A DNA stretch of 64,000 nucleotides from an uncultured Bacteroidales bacterium (GCA_902771725.1 CACXXT010000001.1:124001-188000); one strand, 5' to 3'; counted from the stretch's first letter, positions 40,349 through 50,244 are shown. Translations and numbers: made by a program. The notes: generated from the letters alone by a model not told the origin.

Positions 40349-42298
40349 ATGAAAAGATTCAGAAGTATGCTAATGGCAGTCGTGGCGCTCATGGCTGCGT
40401 GTCCTACGGCCTTTGCAGCCAAGGCGGTGCAGGTCAAATCTCCTAACGGACAGATTGTCGTGGACCTGAGCACCCAGAAAGGACAGCTCGGGTGGACCGT
40501 AAGCCGTGCTGGCCAGGTGCTTTACACGATGGAGAATGTCGGCATGAAGATGGGAGGACAGACAGTAGGTGTCAGTGCCGGCAGCGTCAAACAGCGTCCC
40601 GTCCGCGAGACCATCCGTCCCGTGGTGCCCCTGAAGTTCTCCTCCATCGAGAGCGCCTACACGGAGGCCACCGTGGCTGTGCAGAACGGCACATTGCAGC
40701 TGCGTGTGATGGACAATGCCGTCGCCTACCGCTTCCAGACGAAGGTGAAAGGCGAAGTTGAGGTTACTGAAGACCGCTTCGTGCTCCGTCCTAAAATCCG
40801 GGTGATGACCCACGTCCAGTTGCCTAATAGCTGGCGAACCTCCTGCGAGGAAAGCTATACCCATCAGAACATTGCAGAATGGAAGACTGGCGGCAAATTC
40901 GGACTGACTCCCGCTCTGCTCTCCGGACCTGATGACCTGCAGATGCTCATCGCCGAGACCGACCTGCGCGACTATCCCCACCTCTGTCTGCGTCCCGTTG
41001 ATGACAATGCCATCGAGAGCACTTTCCCGCCTGCCCCTGCGAAGTATGAATGGCAGGGCGACCGAGGCTTCAATGTCACCGAGGAAGCACCTTATCTCGC
41101 CAAGACCCAGGGCACACGCAGCTTCTCCTGGCGCTACGTCGTCATTACAGACTCCAAGGGCCTGCTCACTCAGACCATCCCCACTCAGCTCGCTCCGAAG
41201 AACGAAATCGCCGACGTCAGCTGGATCAAGCCCGGAAAGGTCATCTGGGAGTGGTGGAACGGTGCTACGCCCTTCGGTCCTGATGTGACCTTCAAGGCAG
41301 GCTGCAACTATGATACCTACTGCTACTTCGCCGACTTCGCTGCCAAGTACGGCATCGAGTACATCCTGCTGGATGAAGGCTGGGCCAAGAATACGCGCGA
41401 TCCCTTCGTGGGCAACGATGACCTTCGGCTGCACGACCTCATTGCCTACTGCAAGCAGAAGGGAGTCGGTGTCATCCTCTGGCTGCCTTGGCTGACCGCC
41501 GAGCTCCACATGGATCTCTTCCAGAAATACGCCGAATGGGGCGTGGCCGGTGTGAAGATCGACTTCATGGACCACTTCGACCAGTGGATGGTGAACTTCT
41601 ACGAGCGCATCGTCAAGGCTGCCGCCGACAACCACCTCCTCATCGACCTTCATGGCGCCTACACTCCCGCAGGTCTCGAATACCGCTATCCGAACTTCAT
41701 CAGCTATGAGGGTGTGAAGGGCTTGGAGCAGATGGGCGGTTGTCCTCCGGACAACACCATTTATATTCCCTTCATCCGCAATGCCGTGGGTGCCGCCGAC
41801 TTCACTCCAGGCGGAATGTTCAATGCCCAGCCGGGAATCTACGCTTCACGTCGCCCGAATTCTGCCGCCATGGGTACGCGCTGCTTCCAGATGGCACTCT
41901 ACGTGGTGCTCGAAAGCGGTGTGCAGATGCTGGCAGACAACCCCACGCGCTATTATCAGAATGAAGACTGCGCCCGCTTCATCGCCAGTGTGCCTGTTGT
42001 CTGGGATGAGACACGTTGTCTCGATGCCCAAGTAGGCAGCTATGAGGTGATTGCTCGCCGTACGGGTCAGAAGTGGTTCGTGGGTGCCATTCAGGGTACC
42101 AACGAAGAGAAGACCGTCCGCGTGAAGTTCGACTTCCTCCCCGCAGGTCGCACGTTCAAGATGAAAGCGTTCCGGGATGGTGCCAATGCCGATTATCAGG
42201 CCATGCACTACAATGTGATGGAAGCTGAAGTCACCAATGCCACAGAGATAAATATCCCGATGTCGCGCAACGGCGGCTTCGCGGCTGTCATCGAATAG
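40349..42298 (+). CDS. Glycoside hydrolase family 97 protein (SusB-like)
   Basis: 649 residues from the ATG at 40349 (signal peptide ending CPTAFA). Layout: N-terminal beta-super-sandwich (VKSPNGQIVVDL; VAYRFQTKVKGEVEV), central barrel (~260-530: KPGKVIWEWWNGATPFGPD; EYILLDEGWAKN with Glu343; GVKIDFMDHFDQWMV with Asp405; LIDLHGAYTPAGLEYRYPN), C-terminal domain. In GH97, inverting SusB-type alpha-glucosidases and retaining alpha-galactosidases differ in the catalytic acid. The Asp in the KIDFMD strand suggests the retaining, alpha-galactosidase-like type, but this is inference. The gene stands alone. Confidence 0.9.
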   Translation: MKRFRSMLMAVVALMAACPTAFAAKAVQVKSPNGQIVVDLSTQKGQLGWTVSRAGQVLYTMENVGMKMGGQTVGVSAGSVKQRPVRETIRPVVPLKFSSIESAYTEATVAVQNGTLQLRVMDNAVAYRFQTKVKGEVEVTEDRFVLRPKIRVMTHVQLPNSWRTSCEESYTHQNIAEWKTGGKFGLTPALLSGPDDLQMLIAETDLRDYPHLCLRPVDDNAIESTFPPAPAKYEWQGDRGFNVTEEAPYLAKTQGTRSFSWRYVVITDSKGLLTQTIPTQLAPKNEIADVSWIKPGKVIWEWWNGATPFGPDVTFKAGCNYDTYCYFADFAAKYGIEYILLDEGWAKNTRDPFVGNDDLRLHDLIAYCKQKGVGVILWLPWLTAELHMDLFQKYAEWGVAGVKIDFMDHFDQWMVNFYERIVKAAADNHLLIDLHGAYTPAGLEYRYPNFISYEGVKGLEQMGGCPPDNTIYIPFIRNAVGAADFTPGGMFNAQPGIYASRRPNSAAMGTRCFQMALYVVLESGVQMLADNPTRYYQNEDCARFIASVPVVWDETRCLDAQVGSYEVIARRTGQKWFVGAIQGTNEEKTVRVKFDFLPAGRTFKMKAFRDGANADYQAMHYNVMEAEVTNATEINIPMSRNGGFAAVIE

Positions 42299-42312
42299 GA
42301 CTTAGGAAAACA

Positions 42313-43464
42313 CTATTTCAGCAGGACTTTTCGTCCTTGAATAATGTAGATACCAGTGGTCGTTGGAATTGTCCGGCGACCACTGGTGTCATAAATAGTG
42401 GGGACTGAAGCCCTGTCGGATGCTGTCTTTTCCACAGTCGCAAAGACGCTGAAGTTGTTCTCGATGAGCGCCTTGGTCAGCGCCAATCCCTGCACGTCGT
42501 AGTTGCCAGAGCGGTCTACGGCGGCATAGTCCATCATGATGATGCCTGTGGTACCGTGATGCTCTTTCAGGAAGTCAATGACAGCCTGGTTCTGCGTGGC
42601 GGCGTTGTCGCGGTGGCCGTCGCTGGTAGATAGTGTGCTGCCGAAGAAAGACGTGGTCAGGGAATATCCGGAGGTGTGGTTGATGCACCAGATTCTGGTG
42701 TTGTTGGACAGTCCTGTGGTGCGTTCCAGGAGGGTGAGTATGCTCTGGCGCTTCACTTCCTTGGCACCGTCGGCAGAGAGATCGTAGAAGTCCTGGATGA
42801 AGCATGTTGCCTGTGCACTGCGTCCCACGATGCGCCCGTTCTTCTGATCGGCGTATTTGGAACTATGGGTCCAATTACGAATGAAACCTCCCGTGGGTGT
42901 GGTTGCATACTCATCGCGGCTGAGGATGAGCAGCTTGCCACGTATCTGATGCATCTTCAAGGAGGGCGAGAAATTGATGGCATGTGCCTTCACTTCATCG
43001 CGTGCCAACAGCGCTTTCATCAAGCTGTTCCAGTCGTTGGAGCCGTCGTCGCCGTCCGTCTCGTGGCGGATAATCACGATGGCAGCTTCTGTGGGATGCT
43101 TGTCCAGCAGTTCGCACAATGTTCCCAGCGCTTCTTCCAGCGTCAGCTTTGTCTGGATGATGCCGTGGTTGATGCGTAGAGTGGTGCCGTTGACGCAAGG
43201 ACGAAGGTCGAAGGCACGTATACCACTTTCCCATTGTTCGCTGATGTCCTTGTCCTGGGTGCGGGCATATTCATCACCCAGTGATTCCAGGAAGCCGTCG
43301 AATCCATGTCCAGTGCCACTGTCGTGGGTGCCGGGGATGGAGAGTTGACAGACATAAGCATCGTCAGGCAGACGTCCCATCCAGTCGTCGGCGCTGGCGG
43401 AAAGAAGATTTCCGAATATCAGCAGAGTTGAGGCGAACAGACGAGAGATAGCTTTCGTATTCAT
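42313..43464 (-). CDS. Secreted PI-PLC-X domain protein
   Basis: 383 residues with signal peptide (LLSASA). The phosphatidylinositol-specific phospholipase C X domain holds both catalytic His residues: His47 in SIPGTHDSGTG and His100 in TLRINHGIIQT, with the Asp/Arg set GIRAFDLRPC and VIIRHETDGDD. Bacterial enzymes of this type cleave phosphatidylinositol or its glycan anchor without calcium. It ends with the tail YDTSGRRTIPTTTGIYIIQG. It lies 27 bp after the GH43-LamG gene and is probably cotranscribed. Confidence 0.9.
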   Translation of the reverse strand: MNTKAISRLFASTLLIFGNLLSASADDWMGRLPDDAYVCQLSIPGTHDSGTGHGFDGFLESLGDEYARTQDKDISEQWESGIRAFDLRPCVNGTTLRINHGIIQTKLTLEEALGTLCELLDKHPTEAAIVIIRHETDGDDGSNDWNSLMKALLARDEVKAHAINFSPSLKMHQIRGKLLILSRDEYATTPTGGFIRNWTHSSKYADQKNGRIVGRSAQATCFIQDFYDLSADGAKEVKRQSILTLLERTTGLSNNTRIWCINHTSGYSLTTSFFGSTLSTSDGHRDNAATQNQAVIDFLKEHHGTTGIIMMDYAAVDRSGNYDVQGLALTKALIENNFSVFATVEKTASDRASVPTIYDTSGRRTIPTTTGIYIIQGRKVLLK

Positions 43465-43491
43465 AGGCAGGCAACAACTATTTCAGGATTC

Positions 43492-46461
43492 TTATTTCAC
43501 CAGCACCTTGCGTCCGTTGATGATGTACAATCCGGGCTTACCGACAGAGGTGCGGCGCCCGCTGAGGTCGAGGATGATGGGTGACTGACTTGCGAGGTGC
43601 GCCTTATCTGTCAATATGTCATCGATTCCATTGCCTCCGGTGGGACCGAAGTCGGTGACGCGATTGGCCATCGTTGAAAGTGCTTTGACGTCTGTGCCGC
43701 TGAGTGCGCGGTCGTAGACAAGGAGGTCATCAATGAGCACATCGGGAGTGCCCCATGGCGAACCTGCACCCAGGTTGAGGAACTGTGCCTCGCGGATGAA
43801 AGCGAGTACGTGGTTGTAGTCAAAGAGTTTAGCGGAAGCGGTGGCTGTAGCTCCTTTGCCTGCTGTGGAGGTGAAGGTTTTGTGAGCCTTCTTGGTACCA
43901 TCAACATAGATGGTGACACCGTTGGCGGCATCCAAGGTCAGAGTGACCAATGCCCACTGTCCAACGGGGATGTACTGTGTGGCGTTGCTGCCAGCGTCGT
44001 TCGGCTGGTTGGCTTCGAACGTGTTGGTGCCATCGTCGAACCCCACGAAGGCGTTGCCCGTGAGATAGAGGCGCTGTTTGATGAGCGATGCTTGGGTGAC
44101 AGTCTTGTCCGTGAAGGACCAGACGGCATTCCTGAGGTCTTCGTCGTAGCGATAGATCCACGCGGAGATGGTGAATCCCTCCAGCTGCTCGTGACCCAGC
44201 AGGGGATTAGGCATGCGGGCATAGGAGTTGGCGGACTGGGCTCCGGGGTAGAGGCGCACGACCTTGCCGCTGCGATCAGGATTCTCTTCCAGAGCAGGCA
44301 CGGTACCCTGCCCAGTTCTGCTGTAGAAGATGGTCTGCGAGTCGTCGTAGAGATTGGCGGTAGGCTTGACGTTGAAGTCGTAGTAGGCAACGATTCCGGA
44401 ACGGTAGTCTCCAGCCGGTTCTGTGGCTTTCTGTGCATAAACCTTGAATGAACGCTCGTAGACATAGTTCTCGGCCTTGATGCGGCAGGTAAGAGTCACT
44501 GCCGCAGCGGTGTCGGCAGGACTGAACTGGCCTACGTTGGAGATGATGGAAGGCTCGGAAGACTCCCATTCGATGGTGGCTCCGAATGCGCCTTCGCCAT
44601 GCAGGGAGAGGTGGCTGTTGATGGTTTGTCCGTTCTTCACGGGAATGGTGTACTGCTTGGCGGTGTAGGCGATGGCATATTGCGGCAGTGCCTTGTAGCC
44701 CCAGATGCTGACTCCGTTTTTGGCGGTGGCGGTGAAGGCGATGGCCTGCATGGTGGTGCCGTCGATCTGCTGGGGGATGACCACGCCGTTGTACGTAGTT
44801 CCTCCGGCAGTCAGCTTGATATACCCCGTGCCTTCTGTCATAGACCACGAACCTGTTAGGTCTCCAGTGATGCGTCCGTTAGGGGTCAGCGTGATGTGGA
44901 TGGGGGTAACTTCCTCATACTCGGCGTAGTTCATCTTGTACTTATGGATGAGCACATCAAAGTTGCCAGCGATCTGTTCTTTGGTGAAGAGGCTGCGGTG
45001 AGCGATGCTGTCGTCGTTCTCCGTCTCGCCGTCGAACTGGAAGGGAGCGGCGCAGAGCCAGCCGTCCTGATTGAGGAAGAGCTGGTGGGTGCGCACCTGA
45101 TGTCCGGCAGTGCCGTCGTTGAACTTGGTGTGGTAGACCACGAAGGCTCGACCTTGGTCGTCGAGTGTGGCGCTGTTGTGCCCTTGTGCGCATTCGCCCA
45201 CGGTCTGGAATCCCCATTTATTGTAGGACCCCATCAGCTTCATGCCGCCGTTGGTCTGAGCATTGGGACCATAGTTCAGCCAGTATCGATCGTGATAGCA
45301 GGCATCGTGGTCGGTGGCATCGAGGTAGAGACCGTCCGGAGTCTTGCTGCGGAAGGTGCGCATCTCATAGCCTCCCTGGGGAATCTTGTTCCCATTATGG
45401 TCGAGCTTGTAGGTGCCGTCCACATTCTTCTCGTAGCCACCAGGTGCAAATCCACCGTAGCTCATGAAGAGGTAGTAGTGCTCGCCGATGTGCTGGATGT
45501 AGGAGCCTTCGCCGCTGCTGTAGTAGCCTCCTGCAATGCGCTTGCCGAAGTAGGGGTCTGTGAGTGCGCGTCCGGCTCCGTCTGTCGTCAGTTCGTAGGT
45601 ATAGGTGTAGTCGCGCAGTCCTGTCTCTTTATCCAACTTGATGATGAAGATGCCTCCGCTCCAGGAGCCGTAGGTCATCCACAGCTCCCCGCCCTCGTCG
45701 AAGAAGGTGCATGGATCGATGTCGTTTGTCCACCAAGTACCCCAGTCGTTGCCTTTATTGTAGCGTGAGGGTAGGGTGGACTGCTTTCCGATGACGATTT
45801 CGAGATCCGTCTTCTTCCACGAAATCTCAGGCGTGGTAGTGTTGATGAATCCGGAGTAGTGTACGGGTCCCTGATAGACGTATGGCCCCGTGATTTTGTC
45901 TGCTGTGAGGAGGACGATGACGGAGTGCCAGTAGTCACCGTTGATGCTCATGTACATCATCCACTTTCCGGAGTTGGGATTATAGATGAGGTCTGGCGCC
46001 CACATGTTTCCTGTGATGTCCCAATCCGCCTGGTTCCCGTGTCCCCAGGCTTTGGCGTCGAAGTTGCCGAAGGCTACTTCCTGCACCTTGCCTCCCACCA
46101 GTGCGCGCACGGTCTTTGTCTCGTTGGTGCTGAAGGCATCGGCGAATCCGCAGACGGTGACTTTCCCGTTGGCACCTGTCTTGCCGAAGAGGTTGCTGTT
46201 GTTCACTCCCTGCCAGCTGACCATGTTGTCTTGGCTGCGTGCCCATCCGCGGTGAGAACCTATGATATAATAGGTGTCGCCTGTGGAGCGGACTACAGAG
46301 GGGTCGTGGACGCTGACCCAGTCCCGGCCTACGTTTTTGTAGAGTGAATTGATTTCAGTCTGGCTGAGGTTGATGACTTCCTGAGCATGAAGTGGAAGGA
46401 TGGCGGTGCAGATGGCTGTGATCACCACTGCAGAAGCGAATAATTTTTTGTGTATAAACAT
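43492..46461 (-). CDS. GH43 family protein with C-terminal LamG-like domain
   Basis: 989 residues with signal peptide (AILPLHAQ). The GH43 propeller spans ~40-490: Asp53 in SVHDPSVVRSTGDTYYIIGS, Asp in DIDPCTFFDEGGELWMTYGS, Glu in GEGSYIQHIGEHYYLFMSYG. A beta-sandwich C-terminal domain and a BIG-type linker follow, then a LamG/concanavalin-like domain (~690-930: YDFNVKPTANLYDDSQ; GFTISAWIYRYDEDL; GQWALVTLTLDAANGVTIYV). Tail: LDLSGRRTSVGKPGLYIING. Arabinanase-like GH43 enzymes have such layouts; the substrate is not proven. A TACCTTTG element is at 46484-46491 (minus strand). Confidence 0.9.
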   Translation of the reverse strand: MFIHKKLFASAVVITAICTAILPLHAQEVINLSQTEINSLYKNVGRDWVSVHDPSVVRSTGDTYYIIGSHRGWARSQDNMVSWQGVNNSNLFGKTGANGKVTVCGFADAFSTNETKTVRALVGGKVQEVAFGNFDAKAWGHGNQADWDITGNMWAPDLIYNPNSGKWMMYMSINGDYWHSVIVLLTADKITGPYVYQGPVHYSGFINTTTPEISWKKTDLEIVIGKQSTLPSRYNKGNDWGTWWTNDIDPCTFFDEGGELWMTYGSWSGGIFIIKLDKETGLRDYTYTYELTTDGAGRALTDPYFGKRIAGGYYSSGEGSYIQHIGEHYYLFMSYGGFAPGGYEKNVDGTYKLDHNGNKIPQGGYEMRTFRSKTPDGLYLDATDHDACYHDRYWLNYGPNAQTNGGMKLMGSYNKWGFQTVGECAQGHNSATLDDQGRAFVVYHTKFNDGTAGHQVRTHQLFLNQDGWLCAAPFQFDGETENDDSIAHRSLFTKEQIAGNFDVLIHKYKMNYAEYEEVTPIHITLTPNGRITGDLTGSWSMTEGTGYIKLTAGGTTYNGVVIPQQIDGTTMQAIAFTATAKNGVSIWGYKALPQYAIAYTAKQYTIPVKNGQTINSHLSLHGEGAFGATIEWESSEPSIISNVGQFSPADTAAAVTLTCRIKAENYVYERSFKVYAQKATEPAGDYRSGIVAYYDFNVKPTANLYDDSQTIFYSRTGQGTVPALEENPDRSGKVVRLYPGAQSANSYARMPNPLLGHEQLEGFTISAWIYRYDEDLRNAVWSFTDKTVTQASLIKQRLYLTGNAFVGFDDGTNTFEANQPNDAGSNATQYIPVGQWALVTLTLDAANGVTIYVDGTKKAHKTFTSTAGKGATATASAKLFDYNHVLAFIREAQFLNLGAGSPWGTPDVLIDDLLVYDRALSGTDVKALSTMANRVTDFGPTGGNGIDDILTDKAHLASQSPIILDLSGRRTSVGKPGLYIINGRKVLVK

Positions 46462-46483
46462 CGTTAGAAAGCTTATTTTGGCG

Positions 46484-46491
46484 TCAAAGGT
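46484..46491 (-). promoter_or_regulatory. -7 element of the GH43-LamG/PI-PLC unit
   Basis: TACCTTTG on the minus strand, 22 bp before the ATG at 46461. Confidence 0.55.
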
Positions 46492-46667
46492 AGTGAAAAT
46501 AGGTGAAAAGCGTTAACACTTTCGCCTCATTTAACGTCATTTAATATAAATAAGGTAGAAAAGTTTGGTAGCTTGGTCAAAAAAGTATTCCTTTGCACAG
46601 GATTTCAAATCCAAAAGGACGTAATATTGAAAAAACGCAGATTGTAAATTCGAAAAAATCATTCATT

Positions 46668-47543
46668 ATGAAGAAACTATTTATCATCCTCGCCGCAGGA
46701 TTCCTGCTCACCTCCTGCGCCAGCAAGAAGAAGTACAACGAGCTGCAGAACAACTACGCCGCCCTGCAAGACCAGCATCGTCAGGTGCAGGATGACCTGC
46801 AGGCAGCCAAGGTTACTCTGGCAGAGAACCGTGCCACCATCAAGAGTTTGGAAGACCGCCTGAAGGAAGCCAAGTCCAACAACGAGCAGCTGAAGGCCAG
46901 CTATGCCGCCCTGCAAGGCTCCCTCGACAAGAGCCTCCAGCAGAGCGCCGAAGGCAACATCAGCATCTCCAAACTCGTGGACGAAATCAACGCCTCGAAC
47001 AAGTTCATCAAGCAACTCGTGGAAGCCAAGGACAAGAGCGACAGCCTGAACATCACCCTGACGAACAATCTGACGCGCTCCCTCTCGAAGGAAGAGCTGA
47101 AGGAGGTAGACGTGCAGGTGCTGAAGGGTGTCGTCTACATCTCCCTGGCAGACAACATGCTCTACAAGAGCGGCGACTATCAGATCAACGAGCGTGCTGC
47201 TGAGACGCTGTCGAAGATTGCGAAGATCATCAACGACTACAAGGACTACGAAGTGCTCATCGAGGGTAACACCGACAACGTGCCCATCTCGAAGACCAAC
47301 ATCCGCAACAACTGGGACCTCGCTGCTCTGCGTGCATCCAGCGTCGTGCAGGAACTGCAGAACAAGTATGGCGTGGATCCGAAGCGTCTGACAGCAGGCA
47401 GCCGTGGTGAGTACAATCCCATTGCCACCAACGACACCGCCCTGGGCCGTCAGCGCAACCGTCGCACCCAGATCATCATTACTCCGAAACTCGATGAGTT
47501 CATGGAACTGATTGAGCAGGCTCCCGAGAAAGAGGGGGAGTGA
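46668..47543 (+). CDS. OmpA-family lipoprotein with coiled coil
   Basis: 291 residues from the ATG at 46668 (the frame extends to 46593 without a signal). Lipobox FLLTSCAS, then a coiled coil of ~110 residues (YNELQNNYAALQDQHRQVQD and on), then an OmpA C-terminal peptidoglycan-binding domain (~165-275: YKSGDYQINERAAETLSKIA; VLIEGNTDNVPISKTNIRNN; LTAGSRGEYNPIATNDT; RQRNRRTQIII). It tethers the outer membrane to peptidoglycan. The gene stands alone. Confidence 0.9.
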   Translation: MKKLFIILAAGFLLTSCASKKKYNELQNNYAALQDQHRQVQDDLQAAKVTLAENRATIKSLEDRLKEAKSNNEQLKASYAALQGSLDKSLQQSAEGNISISKLVDEINASNKFIKQLVEAKDKSDSLNITLTNNLTRSLSKEELKEVDVQVLKGVVYISLADNMLYKSGDYQINERAAETLSKIAKIINDYKDYEVLIEGNTDNVPISKTNIRNNWDLAALRASSVVQELQNKYGVDPKRLTAGSRGEYNPIATNDTALGRQRNRRTQIIITPKLDEFMELIEQAPEKEGE

Positions 47544-47620
47544 GTTGAAGGGTTAAAGGTTAAAGATTAAGACTTAAATTTGATAGATTAAGGTTTAAAG
47601 TTTAGCCCTTAAACTTTAAG
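47544..47620 (+). repeat. TTTAAGG-type heptamer repeat tract
   Basis: A degenerate run of GGTTAAAG, ATTAAGA, GTTTAAAG and CTTAAACTTTAAG units after the OmpA gene, of the same family as 31512-31575. Confidence 0.65.
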
Positions 47621-47637
47621 ACAATACAGATTCAACG

Positions 47638-47673
47638 GCCTCCGGTAGTGCAGACTATCGGAGGCTTTTCTTT
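47638..47673. terminator. Terminator between the convergent OmpA and FAD genes
   Basis: GCCTCCGGTAGT, loop, ACTATCGGAGGC (47638-47665), followed by TTTTCTTT on the plus strand. It overlaps the 3' end of the minus-strand FAD gene. Confidence 0.75.
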
Positions 47674-49316
47674 ATCTCGGCAGCCGCCGCCTCTGCACAT
47701 CGTTCGCCATCGATGGCAGCGCTGACGATGCCGCCGGCGTAGCCTGCTCCTTCACCGCAGGGATAGAGTCCCTGGAGGCGGATGTGGTGGAGTGTCTCGC
47801 CGTCTCGGATGATGCGCACAGGAGCTGAAGTGCGTGTCTCGATGCCGATGACGGTGGCTTCGTTGGTGAGGAATCCGTGGCTCTTGCGCCCGAAGATGCG
47901 GAATCCTTCCTGCAGTCGTTCACCGATGGGTTTCGGCAGCCAGAAATGCAATGGCGAGGAGATGAGTCCTGGTGCATAGCTGGATGGAGGCAGGTCGTAG
48001 CTGAGGCGGCCGTTCACGAAGTCTGCCATGCGCTGGGCGGGAGCTGTCTGACGGCGTCCGCCCTGTAGCCACGCCAGTCGTTCCAGATGTTCCTGGAATG
48101 CCATCATCTTTAGAGCTGGGGGTTGGCCGCAACATTGTTGCGGCATAGCCGACGCCGGTGCCAGTTCGCCAGCTGCCAGTTCGGCGGCAGCCAGTTCGTT
48201 CATGGCTAATTGCTCCACGTCCTCAGGCCGCACCTCGACTACCATTCCGGAGTTGCTCCATCGCCCGGCGCGATTGCTGGGACTCATGCCGTTGACGACC
48301 ACCTGCTCCGCAGCTGTGGCCGCAGGCACCACGAATCCGCCGGGACACATGCAGAAGGAGTAGACTCCGCGGTCCTGCACTTGCTGGACAAAGGCATACT
48401 CGGCAGCCGGGAGCCAACGTCCGCGTCCGTTGCGATTGTGGTATTGGATTTGGTCTATGAGCTGTGAGGGGTGTTCCAGGCGTACGCCCACGGCAATGCC
48501 CTTGGCTTCGATTTCGATGTTGCGCGAGGCGAGCAGGCGGTAGACGTCGCGTGCGGAGTGGCCTGTGGCGAGAATGACAGGTCCTCGCAACTCGATTTCT
48601 GTTGCTGCTACGCTGTCGTAGCAAAGGCAGCCGGTTACGCTGTCGCCTTCAATCAGCAGATCCGTCATCCGCGTCTGGAAATGCACTTCGCCGCCGCAGT
48701 TGAGGATGGTGGTGCGTATGTTTTCGATGACGCGCGGCAGACGGTCTGTTCCGATGTGCGGATGGGCGTCGGCGAGGATTGCCGTCTGCGCTCCGTGCTG
48801 GCAGAAGACGTTCAGTATTTTGTCCACGGAACCGCGTTTCTTGGATCGTGTGTAGAGCTTTCCGTCGGAGTATGCACCTGCGCCTCCCTCGCCGAAGGAG
48901 TAATTGCTCTCGGAGTCTACGATGTGCTCCCGGGAGATGCGTGCGATGTCTTTCTTGCGTTCGTGCACGTCCTTGCCGCGTTCCACCACGATGGGGCGCA
49001 GCCCGAGTTCTATCAGTCGCAGCGCAGCGAAGAGTCCGCCTGGTCCGGCACCTACAACGATGACCTGCGGCTTGCCTTCCACATTGGGATATTCCACGCG
49101 CTGGAAGGCCTCCTCAGCCATCGGCTCGTCCACCCAGCATCGCACAGTCAGGTTCACCATGACTTGCCGCTGCCGGGCATCGATGCTCCGGCGGATGATG
49201 CGAGTGCCGCAGATGCGCTTTAGATTCAGTCCTGCATGGGTGGCAACGACTTCTGTCAGCTTATGTTCCGTGGCAGCCACCTCGGGCACCACGCGCAGTT
49301 GTACGTCTTGTATCAT
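47655..49316 (-). CDS. FAD-dependent dehydrogenase (COG2509-like)
   Basis: 553 residues. An N-terminal ~80-residue domain comes before the FAD-binding GxGxxG, VIVVGAGPGGLFAALRLIEL (85-104). Then RGKDVHERKKDIARISRE, YSFGEGGAGAYSDGKLYTR and, near the C-terminus, LYPCGEGAGYAGGIVSAAID, the second FAD contact. This is a widely conserved bacterial family of unknown substrate. The segment ~370-405 (Ala/Glu-rich, ELAAAELAAGELAPASAMP) looks like a low-complexity insertion. It lies 19 bp after the cyclophilin gene. Confidence 0.9.
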   Translation of the reverse strand: MIQDVQLRVVPEVAATEHKLTEVVATHAGLNLKRICGTRIIRRSIDARQRQVMVNLTVRCWVDEPMAEEAFQRVEYPNVEGKPQVIVVGAGPGGLFAALRLIELGLRPIVVERGKDVHERKKDIARISREHIVDSESNYSFGEGGAGAYSDGKLYTRSKKRGSVDKILNVFCQHGAQTAILADAHPHIGTDRLPRVIENIRTTILNCGGEVHFQTRMTDLLIEGDSVTGCLCYDSVAATEIELRGPVILATGHSARDVYRLLASRNIEIEAKGIAVGVRLEHPSQLIDQIQYHNRNGRGRWLPAAEYAFVQQVQDRGVYSFCMCPGGFVVPAATAAEQVVVNGMSPSNRAGRWSNSGMVVEVRPEDVEQLAMNELAAAELAAGELAPASAMPQQCCGQPPALKMMAFQEHLERLAWLQGGRRQTAPAQRMADFVNGRLSYDLPPSSYAPGLISSPLHFWLPKPIGERLQEGFRIFGRKSHGFLTNEATVIGIETRTSAPVRIIRDGETLHHIRLQGLYPCGEGAGYAGGIVSAAIDGERCAEAAAAEIKKSLR

Positions 49317-49335
49317 ACGTTGGTCTTGTGTCGGT

Positions 49336-50220
49336 TTATCTGACGATGATTCGCTTGATGCCTACGGCGCGTCGTGGCCGTTCGCGAGCGTCCACGGGCG
49401 TGCGTCCAATTCTTAGCGCGATGGGCATCCCGTCCACGACTTCGCCGAAGACGGTGTATTCGTTGTCCAGATGCGGCGCTCCGCCGATGCGGCTGTATGC
49501 TTGTTTCTGAACGTCGTTGAAAGGTGGCGGCGGAGCGGCTGCCAGCTCTTGCTCGGCTTGCACCTGCAGGTCGTTGAGGAGCTGCTGGTGAGCGGCGTAG
49601 TCCGTGGCTTTGAGCTGAGTGAGTTCCTCTGCGTGCTGTCGCTGCAGGAGTTCGAACCTCGCAGCCACCTTGGCATCGTAGAGCGTTGCCTGCAGCTCCG
49701 CCAGTTCGCCGGATGTATATTTCTTTCCTGTGACGATGTACCATTGCAGCGCGCTGGACTGTCTTCCAGGATTGATGCTGTCCGGCTCGCGCGCAGCCGC
49801 CAGCGCTCCCTGCTTATGGAAATGGCGGGGATAGACGATCTCAGCCGTCAGCAGCGCAGGAGCGCTCGCGCTTTCTGCCTTCTGCATCTCGTTCCCGTCT
49901 GCTTGTTTCCCGCTTCCAGCTTCGCGTTTCCCGCCTCCTGCTTTCTGTGTCTCGTTCCCCAATTTCAGCGTTGTATCTCCCGCCTGGATGACCATGTCCG
50001 GCACGATGCGGTTAAAGAGAATGCCGTCGTAGACTCCTTCCCTGACGTTGCGGATGAAGTTATCGCGGTGGATGGGTGTGTCGTCGTAGAGGCGCACGAC
50101 GATGTCTCCTTCTGTGGTTTCGATGAGGACTTCCGTCTGCCCAATGGCATCGCGCCTGCTGTCGTGGCAGGCGGTGAGCGCCAGAATCAGCGCAAAGCAA
50201 GCTGGAAAAAGATGTTTCAT
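49336..50220 (-). CDS. Lipoprotein cyclophilin-type peptidyl-prolyl isomerase
   Basis: 294 residues with lipobox LALTACHD. Cyclophilin strands: VLIETTEGDIVVRLYDDTP, HRDNFIRNVREGVYDGILFN and FNRIVPDMVIQAGD (normally Q-x-GD). Further on are FHKQGALAAAREPDSINPG, LQWYIVTGKKY and the C-terminal YTVFGEVVDGMPIALRIG. Residues ~86-120 are a Gly/Lys/Glu-rich insertion (KAGGGKREAGSGKQADGNE) where relatives have a short loop; its DNA contains direct repeats of TCTCGTTCCC. It catalyses prolyl cis-trans change in the periplasm. TAACTTTG at 50245-50252 serves as -7. Confidence 0.9.
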   Translation of the reverse strand: MKHLFPACFALILALTACHDSRRDAIGQTEVLIETTEGDIVVRLYDDTPIHRDNFIRNVREGVYDGILFNRIVPDMVIQAGDTTLKLGNETQKAGGGKREAGSGKQADGNEMQKAESASAPALLTAEIVYPRHFHKQGALAAAREPDSINPGRQSSALQWYIVTGKKYTSGELAELQATLYDAKVAARFELLQRQHAEELTQLKATDYAAHQQLLNDLQVQAEQELAAAPPPPFNDVQKQAYSRIGGAPHLDNEYTVFGEVVDGMPIALRIGRTPVDARERPRRAVGIKRIIVR

Positions 50221-50244
50221 TGTTTAAATAACGTTATTTTGGCG

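Noticed and set aside
46593-46667. Longer start for the OmpA lipoprotein
   Set aside because: It would bury the lipoprotein signal 25 residues inside the protein.
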